Assembly (NCBI RefSeq): GCF_022965805.1
Contig: NC_133103.1
Coordinates: 52,588,386-52,652,385 of the forward strand
Direction of reading: 5' to 3'
From: Primulina eburnea
Taxonomy: Eukaryota > Streptophyta > Magnoliopsida > Lamiales > Gesneriaceae
DNA: 64,000 nt
The stretch's first letter is position 1, and the number at the start of each line of letters is the position of its first letter. Shown one piece after another: positions 1-12,009 of the stretch. Below the pieces are notes generated by a model. That model searched no databases. It had not been told where the DNA came from and saw only the letters and a program-made list of their open reading frames with translations. A program made the translations under genes and the position numbers.

Positions 1-84
1 TCACTTTATAAAAACATTGCAGTCAGTATCATTTTTCTTTCAAACCAAACATGCAACATATCTTTTAATGTTATCGTTTCATCA

Positions 85-300
85 TAAAAATCTATGAACA
101 TTTAAAACCAACCTTTTTAACATATTAAATTATCGCATTTAAAATAACATTTGACATATTAAATCATAACAATTCCATAAACATTTAAAATAACCATTTT
201 TAACATATAAATTCATAAAAATTTTAAAATAATTATTTTGGCATATTAAATCATAAAAACATCCATAAACATTTAAAATAATCATATTAGCATATAAAAC
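85..300. repeat. Degenerate AT-rich tandem repeat, unit about 48 bp
   Basis: Four to five imperfect units share the words CATATTAAATCATAA and CATAAACATTTAAAATAA in the same order. It lies inside the partial LTR. Units differ by small indels, so this looks old. Confidence 0.5.
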
Positions 301-2354
301 AGCATTCAGGATATTTCCATGACGTTTACTAATTTTTCGGTGTAAAATTATTGTTTTACCTCTAAACATAAAATTTCACATTTTTGACTTTTTCTTAATT
401 TCATTGACTCTAACATGTTCCAAATAATTATTTTAGCTTACATGAATGTTCTCATATTGTTATTTAGCATAAATCGATTACTTTTAAATTAATCTTTAAA
501 TATAACATATTGATGTGCTTTAATCCCGAATTAAACCAAACCTACGTATAAAATTCCCAAATTACAAACTTATTTGAGCTTAGATATAATTTTTCATAAT
601 TTTATTCTGCAAAAATAGATGTTTCAGTTAATTTTTTAATTAACGTTTTGTGCATCGATTAAATCTCAGATAAATCCAAAACTCGTTATTTTCTTTCCAA
701 ACTTTAAACATAATATTTTTATTATTTATTCTACACTTTTGAGCCATGAACCACACCCGTGGACCCATGGTTCCAATTTTTCTTCTTAAAATCTCAACAT
801 TGACCCTTGATCGAACCACCCGAGCCATCTCCCAATTTACTCGAGCCATGGTCAAGCCACCTCAAGCCAAACCCAAGCCAACCCACCTAGCCACCCTCCT
901 GACTAGCCCTGACCCATAGAACCCAGCCCTAGCTGGCTCAAACCCTGCTGGAACTTGACCCAAAATCTGCATGTGTACGTGTGAGGTGTTCTAGTTGCAC
1001 TAGGACTCCAAGCTAACTCAGGGCTCTTCCAGCCGGGCCACCACCAAACCACCATGACCATAACTGACCCTGGACCACGCCCAGACCCTACCCGGACCAT
1101 CCCAAGCCCCTGGACGTGAGCAGCAAACTATCTAAACAAGATAGCAGCCTCGCGTCACTTGAGCTCTCTCGTGGTTCCATGTTTTTTCTCGAGCCAGCAG
1201 CCACCCAAGCCATACCATCCCCTGCCCAAACCCCCTATGGACCCTTATCACCCTTATGAACCTACCATAAGCTCGAACCGAAGCCACACCAGCATGTGCA
1301 AGCAGCGGCCGAGAATCTCACTTGACATGGACTATATGTTTATGTTGCTAGGACCTAGCCAACCGTCCCAGACCCTGAACCATCCCCTTGTGCACCTTCT
1401 TAGGACCCTAAGGAACTAAACTAGCCCAGCCCAAAGCCCCTGGCCGAGCCAACAAACCTGCACAAGCTGCTGCAACCTGCGCATCCCCTTTGCTTGTTCT
1501 CGGGTGGAGTCCTAGCTTGCTAAGACTCCTCCCCAGCATCTTGTCTCGAGTCCTAGCCTGGCGACTCCTTCCCTGACCCCTCACGAGCTAAGCTCTGGTC
1601 CCAGCCGTGACCCAAGCTTATGGTTCCAGATTCTGTCATTAAGGTTTTGCAACGTTTCTGGTGTGTTCTAGGACTCTATACTCGTGTAAATACATCTTTG
1701 ATTATATCCTAACCATGGCAGCTCCTTTAACAACATTATAAACAAGTTATTAGATGAAAAATCAAGAGTTTAGAACATGTATGTGCATATATGCGAAAAT
1801 AATATGTTGTCTGCCTTGTTTTCTTTCAAAAAAATGTTTAAACAATTACTATGTTGTGATAGATGTTTGAAGGAAAGAATATGATGTACTTTTTCGTTTT
1901 AAACACACGATTTTACGTTGAAAAATCGAAGAACGAAGACGAGGAGACGACGATTTGAACCCTTGCAAACTTTCTAACTTTTCTCCTTGAAATCATGGTG
2001 TGTGCCATGACTTGATTTGGGGAAAGAGTTGTGGTGCTTTGGCGCAGGGGAGGCGTGAGTTTATGATTTAATTATGGGGTAGTTTGCACTTTAAATACTA
2101 ATTAACACACTGACAAAAGTTTAGGTCCATTAACAAGGTTAATTAGACCCAATAATCCCATTAGTGTTTAATTAACATGTTTTTTAAATAAAATTTGTGA
2201 TTTATTATCTGGGTTACCAAAACGTTCGTACTTTTGTTGAAAATCCAACACCGATAAAAATTACGTCTCGACGTATAAAATCACCTCAAAACCCCTTATT
2301 TTAAAAAATAAGAAAAAACATCTATAATTAAAAACAATTATCTAGTAAAAACAT

Positions 2355-2507
2355 TTTCCGTTTTCAGTCCTCGATCTCCGTTCCTCGATAGCAACTCGAA
2401 TAACCCTTAAAATTACATTTTAATGCAAATGTTTTTCCGTTTTCAGTCATCGGTCTCCGTTCTTCGATAAAAACTCGGATAACCCTTAAAATTACATTTT
2501 AATGCAA
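2355..2507. repeat. Direct duplication, about 79-bp period, inside the LTR
   Basis: Two copies (2355-2428 and 2434-2507) begin TTTCCGTTTTCAGTC and end AATTACATTTTAATGCAA, differing at only a few positions. It sits about 130 bp from the LTR terminus. Confidence 0.8.
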
Positions 2508-2639
2508 CCATGTAGAAAAACGTATTTTAAACATGTCAATATGCACAACATAATTAATTTATGAATTAAAATACACAAAGAATTTAATGACGTGTATGCA
2601 TGTGGTTCGCATGAATCTTCAAATTTTCGGGACGTTACA

Positions 2640-3405
2640 AATACAATAACTAAGCACAAATTGATAGTAAATGATCAGATATAATACTTAAGTGTGTGCT
2701 GAGACATCTTGAATGCTATGAAAACCCGAATTCAATTCAGCCTTGCAATATTTCATGCATTAGGAATAAATGTGAAGAATGTGATCTCTCCATTTAATCA
2801 CCATTATTCTAAATTGAATTGACCAAGTTGTAACAGTAAAATAAAAGATGATTAAAAGTCATTTGACCCATTGTTCATCAGCCTCGCAACCAAAAAAAAT
2901 TCAAGCATGTAACCTTCAAAATAGAAATTTTAAATAAGACACATGCAACTGGTTTGAAGCAGTTGTAACAGCTAATGTAAGGTCCATTAACAGTCATTAT
3001 TGAGTGATAACACCTGCCTATTTTCACCTATAAATAGTGGCCCAAGGTTGAGGGAAAACATAAATAAAGCATTACCAAATTCTTGCAATTGTCGAGCATC
3101 AGAGTGTGTTATATTTCAAACAAGAAGTGTTGCGGGAATTACGATATTTCAACGGAATCTTGAAGCCAATGCTATGACATTTCAAAGTATAATTCTGATC
3201 AATTTTAAACTCCATTCACTATCCATTTCGAATCCTTTGCAATAGAAAATCTTCTGTCTAAGATCGAGCCAGTTCAGGAGCCATATTTGAGGCTAAACCA
3301 TGTAGAAAATTCCTTGAAGCCCAGTTTTTTCCATCGCGAAGCTTTGCAAATAGCCAAGTTTGAGGCATCCCAGCTGCGTTCGTGTTCAGATTTTCAATTA
3401 GTTCT
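2640..3405. other. Intergenic, no gene seen
   Basis: AT-rich sequence between two LTR-like blocks. The short open frame at 3000-3245 has no recognisable motif and no supporting context. I see no RNA gene. Confidence 0.5.
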
Positions 3406-3588
3406 TGTGATACCCTTGTCCCACATCTAAAAAATGAAATATTTAAAATGAGTTTATAATGGCTTACAATGGACTTCTATAGCAACTTGGGTTAATCATT
3501 TTCGTAAAGCAAGGACGAATACAAAGTAGTTGCTATAAGGGCCCATTGTGCAGTCACACAGCTGCGGGCCCGGGCTCGGGGCGTGACA
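3406..3588 (+). mobile_element. LTR-like or TRIM-like unit
   Basis: A 183-bp block starts TGTGATACCCTTGTCCCACAT and ends GGCTCGGGGCGTGACA, so it has the TG...CA ends of an LTR, and its GC-rich 3' end contrasts with its surroundings. The TCCCACAT word near the start is common in plant short LTRs. I could not find a convincing target-site duplication or a second copy. A solo LTR is the simplest reading. Confidence 0.5.
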
Positions 3589-4742
3589 GAAGTTTTTGAA
3601 GATAACATAAGTGAAAATCTGTCGTATTTATGTTATCGCATATTTAAAGTTTGAGGCATTACAACGGGGGTTGTTGATCAAGTTAGAGACATGAAGTTTC
3701 AAGGATCAATTTTAATTTTATTTTCCATTATGTTATCGCTTCCGTATTTATATCATGCACTGTAAAAACAGTATTGATTTATGTAATAGACAAGATTTTG
3801 ACTATTTTATGTACAACATGGCTTGTTGTTTAGCGATTTTAAATTGTTAAACAACGTCGATTTTAAATTGTTAAACAACGCCGATGACGCGTCTCGGTTT
3901 GGTGTGTAACAAAAACAGATGTACTATTGAAAACTTGAATACTTGAACTTATGTGCTGATTCCAGAGAGTTTAACTGATTTACAAGATCCTCTATTTATA
4001 TACCTGGATTCAATGGTCAGTAAAATCAAATATTGTACCAATTCCAAATATGACAGTTTCCTATCTTACGTCAATGTCCTTTCTGACATTTCGTACAGAG
4101 TATGTGGTGCTAGCAGTTTCTGAGAAATCAGAGTATGCTGATACTGAAGACTTTAGCCCATAATTCAGCCGTGTAATTCTGAATAATTTAATTGATTATT
4201 CAGATAATATTTCTTCATTTACTCAACTATATTTCAATGCAATTGGTCTTCAGCTATCAGTATAGTAGACATTGATATCAGTTAGGTTTCAAACGTATTT
4301 AGTCTCGCACTTTCAATTTTGCTCATATTCAATTCAATTTAGATCATTATCAGCTCAATTTGGTTTAGTTTGTTAAATCACCAAAATTTAATAAATCTAA
4401 CAATTAATTTTTAAGATTTAGTATATATTAACATAAAATAAATAGATTTAAAATAATAAATTTAATTTATAAAAAATAAAATTACTTACTAGAGGGTAGA
4501 TTATATATATTTTAGAAATAATATATATAATATTATAGAAGATCTTAATTTTAACTTATTTCATATTTTATTCTCAGCTTGTTAGAAGTAAAAGTTTTGA
4601 GTTTTGACACTTCAAAACAATTAAATATTTGAAGTTAAAAGTTAGCAAAAAAATTTAACGCCCCTTTATTTTTATATATAGTTTAGTTATTTTATATACA
4701 AAAAATTCATGCCTTGCTTTTCAAATAAGTTATAAATAAATA

Positions 4743-4794
<52 letters not shown>

Positions 4795-5949
4795 CTATCA
4801 TACAAATATATTACATTTCAGTTTTTTTTAATAAATCAACATTTTATAATAAAGTTATAAAATGAAAGGTAACGAAATGTATGAATCAAGAAAAGAAAAA
4901 ACGAAAGTATTGGATGAAGGTAATTTTGTCAAAAAAAAAAAAAAAATTAAAATCAAATGTTGTGCATTTAATAAAACACGTAGTGTGAATATCATTCCTC
5001 ATAAAAATCATAGGAAATGTATTTTACAACAATATAATTTTTGAAAATTAAAAGTAAATAATATATATCGTCCATAGCACAAGTTAGGTTAGACGAAAGC
5101 AATAAACATCAATGTGGTAATTGATCTAGATTGCACATGCAGTTCTGTTACACTGGTTCGTTCCATCACATAAAATATGTCGATCGGGTTGGAATATCGA
5201 TTTCTCAACCAACTAAATTACACGTCAAAAAAATTAGTTAGGCCAACCAAGTCCGCATGGTTCGCCTCCTAAATATGTGAATTGTGCTGGTAATTTCTCA
5301 ACCCAACAAAATTATGAGACGACATCACAGGTTACGGCAAGTTGCGAGCTTGCCCGCTATCTCGTTTGAATAATTATTTACATTGATAATAGAAAATTCA
5401 GACATTGTCAAGATGCTCCTATGCCAGTTTTTCACACACACACATGCATGTTAGAGATGTTCATAACAACAATTACATCATATTTTTCCACAAAAAATTG
5501 GTTTAATTTGACCAATCTAAATCAAATTTAATACTTTTTCTAGAGAGAATGATAATACAAATATTGGAAAAAAAACAAGCTGAAATGTGCCTTCACATGG
5601 TCAAATGTGACATATATCACGATCGACTTGATATTATTGAATGGCTCCGCCAGCCCCACACACTATTTCTTTTGATAAGATTCAACTTTAAGGCTGACTA
5701 CGACAAATTAAATTCGTCCAAAGAAATATTTTTAAAAAAATAAAATTAATTAATTATAAACTTCTTGTCAAATGGGTTAGATTTTCTTATTGTTTGAAAA
5801 TCTTATATTGATTATTCCACAAAATTAAGGATGATCGAAAATTGTTTTTTGAACTCGATATGAGTTCCTTATGTTCAAGCTTGACAAAGTTGAATTTAAA
5901 ATAATAATTCTAACGATATTAAAACCTTGGTTTTTTTAAAACAAAAATT
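3589..5949. other. Intergenic, AT-rich, no gene seen
   Basis: Contains a direct duplication near 3838-3885 (ATTTTAAATTGTTAAACAACG twice), an AT microsatellite, and a weak repeat at about 5160-5290 that resembles 49270-49400. Open frames at 4862-5044 and 5549-5743 are low-complexity and unsupported. Confidence 0.5.
4746..4792. repeat. (AT)n microsatellite
   Basis: About 23 uninterrupted AT units. Confidence 0.95.
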
Positions 5950-6128
5950 GAGCTGCTCGAATTCAACTCGAAAATAGTGTTTCAGTTATTCAATTGAGCT
6001 ACTCGAATTCAACTCGAAAATAGTATTTCAATTATTCAATTGAGCTACTCGAATTCAACTCAAAAATAATATTTCAGATATTTCAATACTCGAATTCAAC
6101 TCGAAAATTGAGCTACTCGAATTGAAAT
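5950..6128. repeat. 46-bp minisatellite, about 3.5 units
   Basis: Units start at 5950, 5996 and 6042, each opening with GAGCT(A/G)CTCGAATTCAACTC. A partial unit follows, with internal deletions. The first two units differ at three positions, the later ones at more. No open frame spans it. Confidence 0.85.
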
Positions 6129-6203
6129 CGTGTTTTGACGGAGTCCCCTTGCGTAATATACAATTATTGGTATTAATTACTATTGTACCTGAAAATATGA
6201 TAA

Positions 6204-6420
6204 TCGAAACATGATATTTGATTGTTTTTTGGTATACAAGATTTGAATCGTACTGTTATCACTAACAATTATAACTTTTAATAGAGTGACAAGTGATCGA
6301 TTTAACGTTAATTGCAATGAGAACCAGTGTTACATTTTTAATTCTTATTGATTGTAGGGGGCATAATTATTGGAGGAAATATTGTCGGGGAATAGTAATT
6401 GTCGAGTGTTCGTCGCAATA
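6204..6420 (+). mobile_element. Decayed copy of the 28-kb TRIM family
   Basis: The order of words (a GTATACAAGATTTGAATCGTACTGTTATCAC-like segment, a T-rich linker, CATAATTATTGGAGGAAAT, then ATTGTCGGGGAATAGTAATTGTC) parallels LTR, polypurine tract and LTR start of the element at 28041-28349. Identity is low, so this is alignment by eye. Confidence 0.45.
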
Positions 6421-6486
6421 TCAAAAGCTATTTTATAGTGAAAAATAATATTTTGAATATTTAAAAAATATTTTTCATAAGTTAAA

Positions 6487-6625
6487 CGGGTGCTTGCCGT
6501 TGCACCAGGGGCTGTTGCACCAGGCGCTAAAGCCCTCTCCTTCGGCTTGCCTACTGCGGGAAAGGGACTTGCACTCGCTAATGCTGCCTTGAAGCTAAAG
6601 AGGGGCGGATCGAGTCAGATAGGAG
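6487..6625. other. GC-rich island, possible organelle-derived insert
   Basis: About 140 bp of clearly higher GC than the flanks, with GTTGCACCAGG present twice and CTTCGGCTTGCCTACTGCGG in the middle. The texture resembles plant mitochondrial DNA more than the surrounding nuclear repeats. That is an impression and has not been tested by a match. It abuts a fragment of the GTGAGACGGTCTCAC repeat family (about 6630-6682). Confidence 0.3.
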
Positions 6626-6754
6626 ATTAGTCTCACGTTAACTCGTGAGACGATCATACATAAGTTTTTGTGATACATATAATATAAAATGATATCTATG
6701 TAGACAGTTTTGATATGTTGCACACTAACTATAAATACTTATATGAGCATCGTT

Positions 6755-7105
6755 GAGGTGACAATCACATATTTGATGTACAATTTTTCTATATTTCACC
6801 ATATGCAATAGGTAAATACCACATCATCGATACTCACATATGTGTGTAAAATAGGTGAACTATATATCAAAACTGTGTGACCCATTGTGCACTCTTAAGT
6901 GAGTAAGGATGAGGTGACACTCACATATTGGATGAATTTTTTTTTATGTTTCACCACATCTAATATATAAATATTACTTAATCGATGCTCACATAAGTGT
7001 GCACAGTGAGTGTGCAATATATCAAAACTGTCTAATGTATAATTTTTATATGTTTCACCACATCTAATAAATGAATATCAGCTAATCATTGCTTAAATAA
7101 GTGTA
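6755..7105. repeat. Three degenerate copies of a roughly 100-bp unit
   Basis: Copies at about 6755-6853, 6911-7005 and 7034-7105 share TTTCACCA(C/T)AT, an AATA(T/C) stretch, ATCGATGCTCACATAAGTGTG and related words in order. Segments reading ATATCAAAACTGT separate the units. Confidence 0.6.
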
Positions 7106-7965
7106 TCATTCCATAAAATTTATATTTTTAAAAAAATATAAAAATTGAACTCCATTAATAAATCATCAACTTAAAATTTTTAATTCGATAATAATTTTTT
7201 AATTAAAATTTAGTTTGACAATTACCTAAGTTAATCGAAGAAAAATCAGGGTAAAATAAGTATATTTTGACCAATTGTTTTTTTGGGTATAAAAATGTAA
7301 CGGTGTGTAGATAAATTTTGTGAACATACATTTCATGATTTTGGCTAGATTTTTGATAATTTCCCCTATAAATATTAATTTAAGGGATAGAGACCGTAGC
7401 ATTTTGCAAAGATATTTTGTGAGCTTAGGGAAATGGAAATCGAGTTCCACTGAAGCTTTTTCACCTTATTCAAACTCAACCTGAAAAGATTCAATATTCG
7501 AGTTCGAGTTCGAATTTGTCGATGCTTTAACCCGAACATGCTATACATTTACATAAATCATTTAGTAAAGCATAACATTATCATATCAAACTCGATCAAG
7601 TATTTTACGATTACTCGATCCAATATAGCAATGTTAAAATCAATTTCTTCAAAAAACATAGTTTCATACTTTTAACATATATCCGTAGTTTTTTATTTCA
7701 AATTAGTACAAATTAGAAGAACTAAAATTAATGTGGACATAATAATTTTTGATGGGGTAAATGGATAATAATATTGAAAATTCAATTCAAATAATACTCT
7801 TTAGAATACTTGGAAAATGTATGGTAATATCACAATAATTGACTTTCTCCATTAATGCGAGGACCACCATTACCAATTTTAAATTTGTAAAATATATATA
7901 TATACACACACACGATACAAAAGGTCGAAGTGTGATATCAAATGACGTTACTAAAAATTGTTGGA
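7106..7965. other. Intergenic, no gene seen
   Basis: AT-rich with scattered homopolymers. The frame at 7226-7450 lacks any recognisable motif. Confidence 0.45.
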
Positions 7966-8147
7966 GTAGGTCTTTTGTGAGACGGTCTCACGAATCTTTA
8001 TCTGTGAGACGGGTCAACTATACCGATATTCACAATAAAAAGTAATACTATTAGCATAAAAATTAATATTTTTTCATGCATGACCCAAAAAGAGATCTGT
8101 CTCACAAAAAATACGATCCGTGAGACCGTTTCACACAAGTTTTTGCC
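7966..8147 (+). mobile_element. GTGAGACGGTCTCAC foldback MITE, orientation A
   Basis: Near-complete copy: opens GTAGGTCTTTTGTGAGACGG, has the second GTGAGACGGGTCAA motif, the central AATAAAAAGTAATA words, and closes with GATCCGTGAGACCGT and a TTTTTGCC end. It is used here as a reference for the family. Confidence 0.85.
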
Positions 8148-8820
8148 AAATTGTTGATGTTTAATAAATTTTCCAACTAATTTATTTGAATATAACAAAT
8201 AAATAATATGATTAACACATTCAACATTCATCGAAAAAGAGTAGATTCCTATTAAATAAAAAGAAATTAACAAATCTTATTATGCCCTCATTTTCTTTCT
8301 TTTTAAAAAAATATATTTTTCTTCTTTAATGCTCTCATTATAATCATTATTTTTTATTTGATTTGTTTTTAATTCCACTTACAAATTATTTTTATTTTAA
8401 ATAATCTTATATTATGTTATGACACCACTATCAAATAATTTTTGACAAGTTCATATGACCCAAATATACACACTCATTTGTTTTTCGTACAAATTAAGGA
8501 AAAATAATTTTAAATATACTTTTTTTTACCCATTTTTAATTTATTTTAAAAATGATATAATATATTGTGATAAAATAAAAGATCTTTCGAAAGTTGGAAT
8601 ATTAAATCATATAAGTTATTATTTTTATTTTTTAAAAATAAATTTTTATGGACGTTGCATTTGAAATTGGTGGTTGGCACATAATCGGACAAAATCATTT
8701 TGATATTAATCAACCTACGCATGGGCTTTATTTATATGCATGTGGTGCCCCTCTAATCTAGACCCAGGATGACATTTTGTATGGCCCTTATTTACCGATA
8801 AAAATAATAACAAAAAAATT
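8148..8820. other. Intergenic, no gene seen
   Basis: Extremely AT-rich spacer between two foldback MITE copies. The open frame at 8455-8664 is low complexity. Confidence 0.45.
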
Positions 8821-8970
8821 CATGTTAGACGATCTTACGAACAATTTTGTGAGACAAATATTATATTTGGATCACTCATAAAAAACTTATTATTTTTTAT
8901 TATAAATATAGTCAGAGTTAATCGTATCACGAATAAATATCCATGAGATCGTCTCACAAAAGACATACTT
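8821..8970 (-). mobile_element. Foldback MITE, diverged, orientation B
   Basis: Retains the order GACGATCTTACGA, GTGAGACAAAT, the A/T-rich centre and GAGATCGTCTCACAAAAGAC, but is shorter and more diverged than the reference copy. Confidence 0.65.
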
Positions 8971-9841
8971 TACTCATAACTTTATTTTTTTTTTTAACAT
9001 TTCGCCCTGATAGTAACGACGAAATTCAAATATTTTAAGTCATACATTAGTTTAAGCAATATGTTTCAATTGTCCTACCCGACATAGATAATTACTGCAT
9101 TCGATAATCTATCTCTTTTTGCAAACCTGTAACTTTGGCTTTAATATCAATTGTATAACCAAGCGTTTGCTGCATTACAAAAAACTATAGATGATAATAA
9201 TGGTACAAGCCAAATGTTTTAAACCGTTCAACAATTCAAACAATACGTTTCGATCGCTCTAGACATTAATGCTTAGCATAATAATTATCAAAGTTTGGAA
9301 ACGATATAAACCTAGTATAGCTTTTCTTTTGTTGTCTTTAAAAGGGAAAAAAAAATATTAATTATTAATGTGTCCTTATTTAGAATTAGAATTGGTGGTG
9401 ACATAAATATTTATTAAAGAGGAGTATTGCACAGTGCAAAAGGGCTGTAAAGTGCAGCCGGTTGCTTTCATTGCAAAACATCCTTTTGTTTTCCAAGTAC
9501 TTTTTATTTATATGTTGGCCACAAAAATGAAAATAAAATGATTATCTTTTTTATAAAGTAAATGGAAAAATTATTTAATGAATATTTTCGATAATATGAA
9601 ATTACACGCAACATAACCCGGTGTCCTGATCTGTTCATAAAATAACAACATCATCCTTGATTTAAAATTTATCTTTAGAGATCCTAAATTTTAAAAATAA
9701 CAAAAATTCCAATTTAAAATAATTATATTTTTGATTAGTTATCGAAAAATATTATAAAATCATTTTTAAGATTCTAGATTTCACTATAGTATCTCAAAAT
9801 TTATACATAAAATTATTTTAAATCCAAATAATATTATAAGA
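8971..9841. other. Intergenic, weak dispersed repeat
   Basis: The stretch 9130-9260 shares words (AACTATAGATGATAATAATGGTAC) with 13739-13810. No coding region is seen. Confidence 0.4.
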
Positions 9842-10019
9842 GTAGGCCCTTGTGAGAAAGTATCCCGAATCTTTATCTGTGATACGGGTCAACACTACCG
9901 ATATGCACAATAAAAAATAATATCTTAGCATAAAAGTAATATTTTTTCATGGATGACTCAAATAAGAGATCTGTCTCACAAAATACGATCCGTGAGACCG
10001 TCTCACACAAATTTTTGTC
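9842..10019 (+). mobile_element. Foldback MITE, orientation A
   Basis: Near full length. The 5' palindrome is mutated (GTGAGAAAGTATCCC), while the 3' palindrome GTGAGACCGTCTCAC is intact. Confidence 0.8.
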
Positions 10020-12009
10020 ATATTATAAATAAAACTAATTTATGCAGGGGTAGAAGAGATGACATGTGACATGATTCTACATGAAATTTGAAATGCTATA
10101 TAATAAATATAACAAAACAAAATAAATTTAAATAATCACACACAAATATTTGAGAATAGTATTTTTCTTGTGAAACGTGATCACGAATTTTTACTCCTGA
10201 ATATCTATAATTATCAAGAAAAGTAATACATTTTACATCCCACATAAAATAAAAAAAAAAGTTCGTCTCACAAAATTTGCTCGTTCTTATAATGTTTGGA
10301 TATATACAAAAGCTACTTTTTGACCATTGACAATATAGTGGCCAAATTTTGCCATTTATAGATCAGCATTCTGCTATTTAACCAATACCATGAAACCAGT
10401 AACGATAATAAATTCATGGACTGCTCAGATACCAATGAATTGAACCATTAAAATATTTTAGATTATTTTACTGAGATGTCAGAATTTCAAAACTTTTATT
10501 ATTTTTGGAATGAAATTTTATTCTTCTTTATTTTTTAATGATGCATTCTCTGTAGTTTACGTCAGTTTATATGCATTCCGGCCGGCAGGAATGTTTCACT
10601 GATTTTTCAAGTTTACCTTTGTTTGTGTATATGTATTTAAATTTTATTAAATATATTTCTTGAGGAAAATTATTAAAAATATTTTAAGACACAAATTCTA
10701 AAATATTTTGTTTATAGTTCGATTTTTTTAACTTTATAAAGACTTTTACATACTTGTAACAATTTGTAAAAGGGCTTCATTTGAATAAATAAATGTTTTT
10801 TTTTTTCAAAATAGAAATAATTTTAAAATCTTTAGATATATTTGAAGACATGGATTTTTTTTAAAATAAAAAATAGATTAGCATACGGAAAGATTTACTC
10901 TAAATTACTAAATCTAAATAAAATAAAGGCTTCATGGGTGAATACTAAATCATATATTAAACTATATATTTGAGACAATAAAAGAGAAGAAGTATGTATG
11001 ATTATGAAGAATGTAATATAATACAGTAAATGGACATAAATTCTAAAAATGTGAGGGAGTGTTTTTTTTCCCGCTTTTCATATCTATTCTATTTTATTAA
11101 AATTGAAGAGAATGATAATAACTATCTAAGAAGGATACCAAATTTTTCTTCCAACTTTTCCATTATATAATACTAATATTACAATTTTGTTTTTGTTTTT
11201 ATAAATTTCAACACACATTTTTTTTAAATTTTTTTTATTTAAACGATTCAAATATCAATTTATTCCTATTATAATTTGTCAAATTTCAATTTAATCAATC
11301 GATAATGATAAAAAAAATCATACACATACATGCCTGTGCAGAATAACCCGTATACATAACATTAACATTGGCATTGGGCATTGGCAGCCATTTTCGAATT
11401 TTATTTTATTGGATTCCATTTTTTAATACTCTCAATCACTAACGCAGGCTGTCATGGAATCAGAGTGCTTTATCATGTGACCATCATTTTCTTTACAATT
11501 TTTACAGGTAAAGTTGAAAATGAAAACTCATCGCTTCGGATATGGTTTTCTGTTGGAATAAAAACAAATTGTTACTGATATATATCACAGTGATTCTAGT
11601 CCTCTGCTTTTTCTTTTTTTGGATTGCTGTTTTTAATTTTTCACCCGCAAAAATTGCCTCCAATCTTGAGCTTCACTTGTCCTTACCATTAAAAAACAGC
11701 TGATTTATTGGCATTTTAAATTCAATGGCTAGTTCATTCAAATGCAAGATCTTTCTCTTGTTCTTCTATAATACAGTTCCCTTTCACAATTTTTTTTTGT
11801 TTTAAAAAAGGGAGCTTTCAGCTGTGAAGTTTGATAATGAAGCTGGTTTGGACATTGGTTATTCATTTTAACTTCCATTTATTCGTTTTTGTTTAGTTTT
11901 TCATTGTGCTTTTCGATCTCTCCGGCTGAATTTGGCTTAAAGTTGAAAAGTGGGGGTTAAAGATCAGATTTTTGCAAACAAATCGTGCAATTTCTTGAAT
12001 GTACTAAAG
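10020..12009. other. Intergenic and upstream region of the DUF868 gene
   Basis: A very decayed foldback MITE may lie at 10160-10285. The rest is AT-rich. 11350-12009 probably contains the promoter and 5' UTR of the DUF868 gene, possibly with a leader intron. I could not place a TATA box or transcription start with confidence. Confidence 0.4.

Larger units (their letters stand above)
1..2639 (-). mobile_element. Partial LTR (gypsy-type), minus orientation
   Basis: Read on the minus strand the block starts at 2639 with TGTAACGTCCCGAAAATTT, a start common in plant Ty3/gypsy LTRs, and runs off the left edge of the window. The middle (about 640-1620) is much richer in C on the plus strand than the AT-rich flanks. 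No gag or pol protein can be read, so it could be a solo LTR or one end of a long-LTR element. The family assignment is inference from the terminal sequence only. Confidence 0.55.

Noticed and set aside
11950..12009. Upstream extension of the DUF868 frame
   Set aside because: The extension begins at a GTG and has no ATG. The family start MRDFPSCFGENG lies at 12010.
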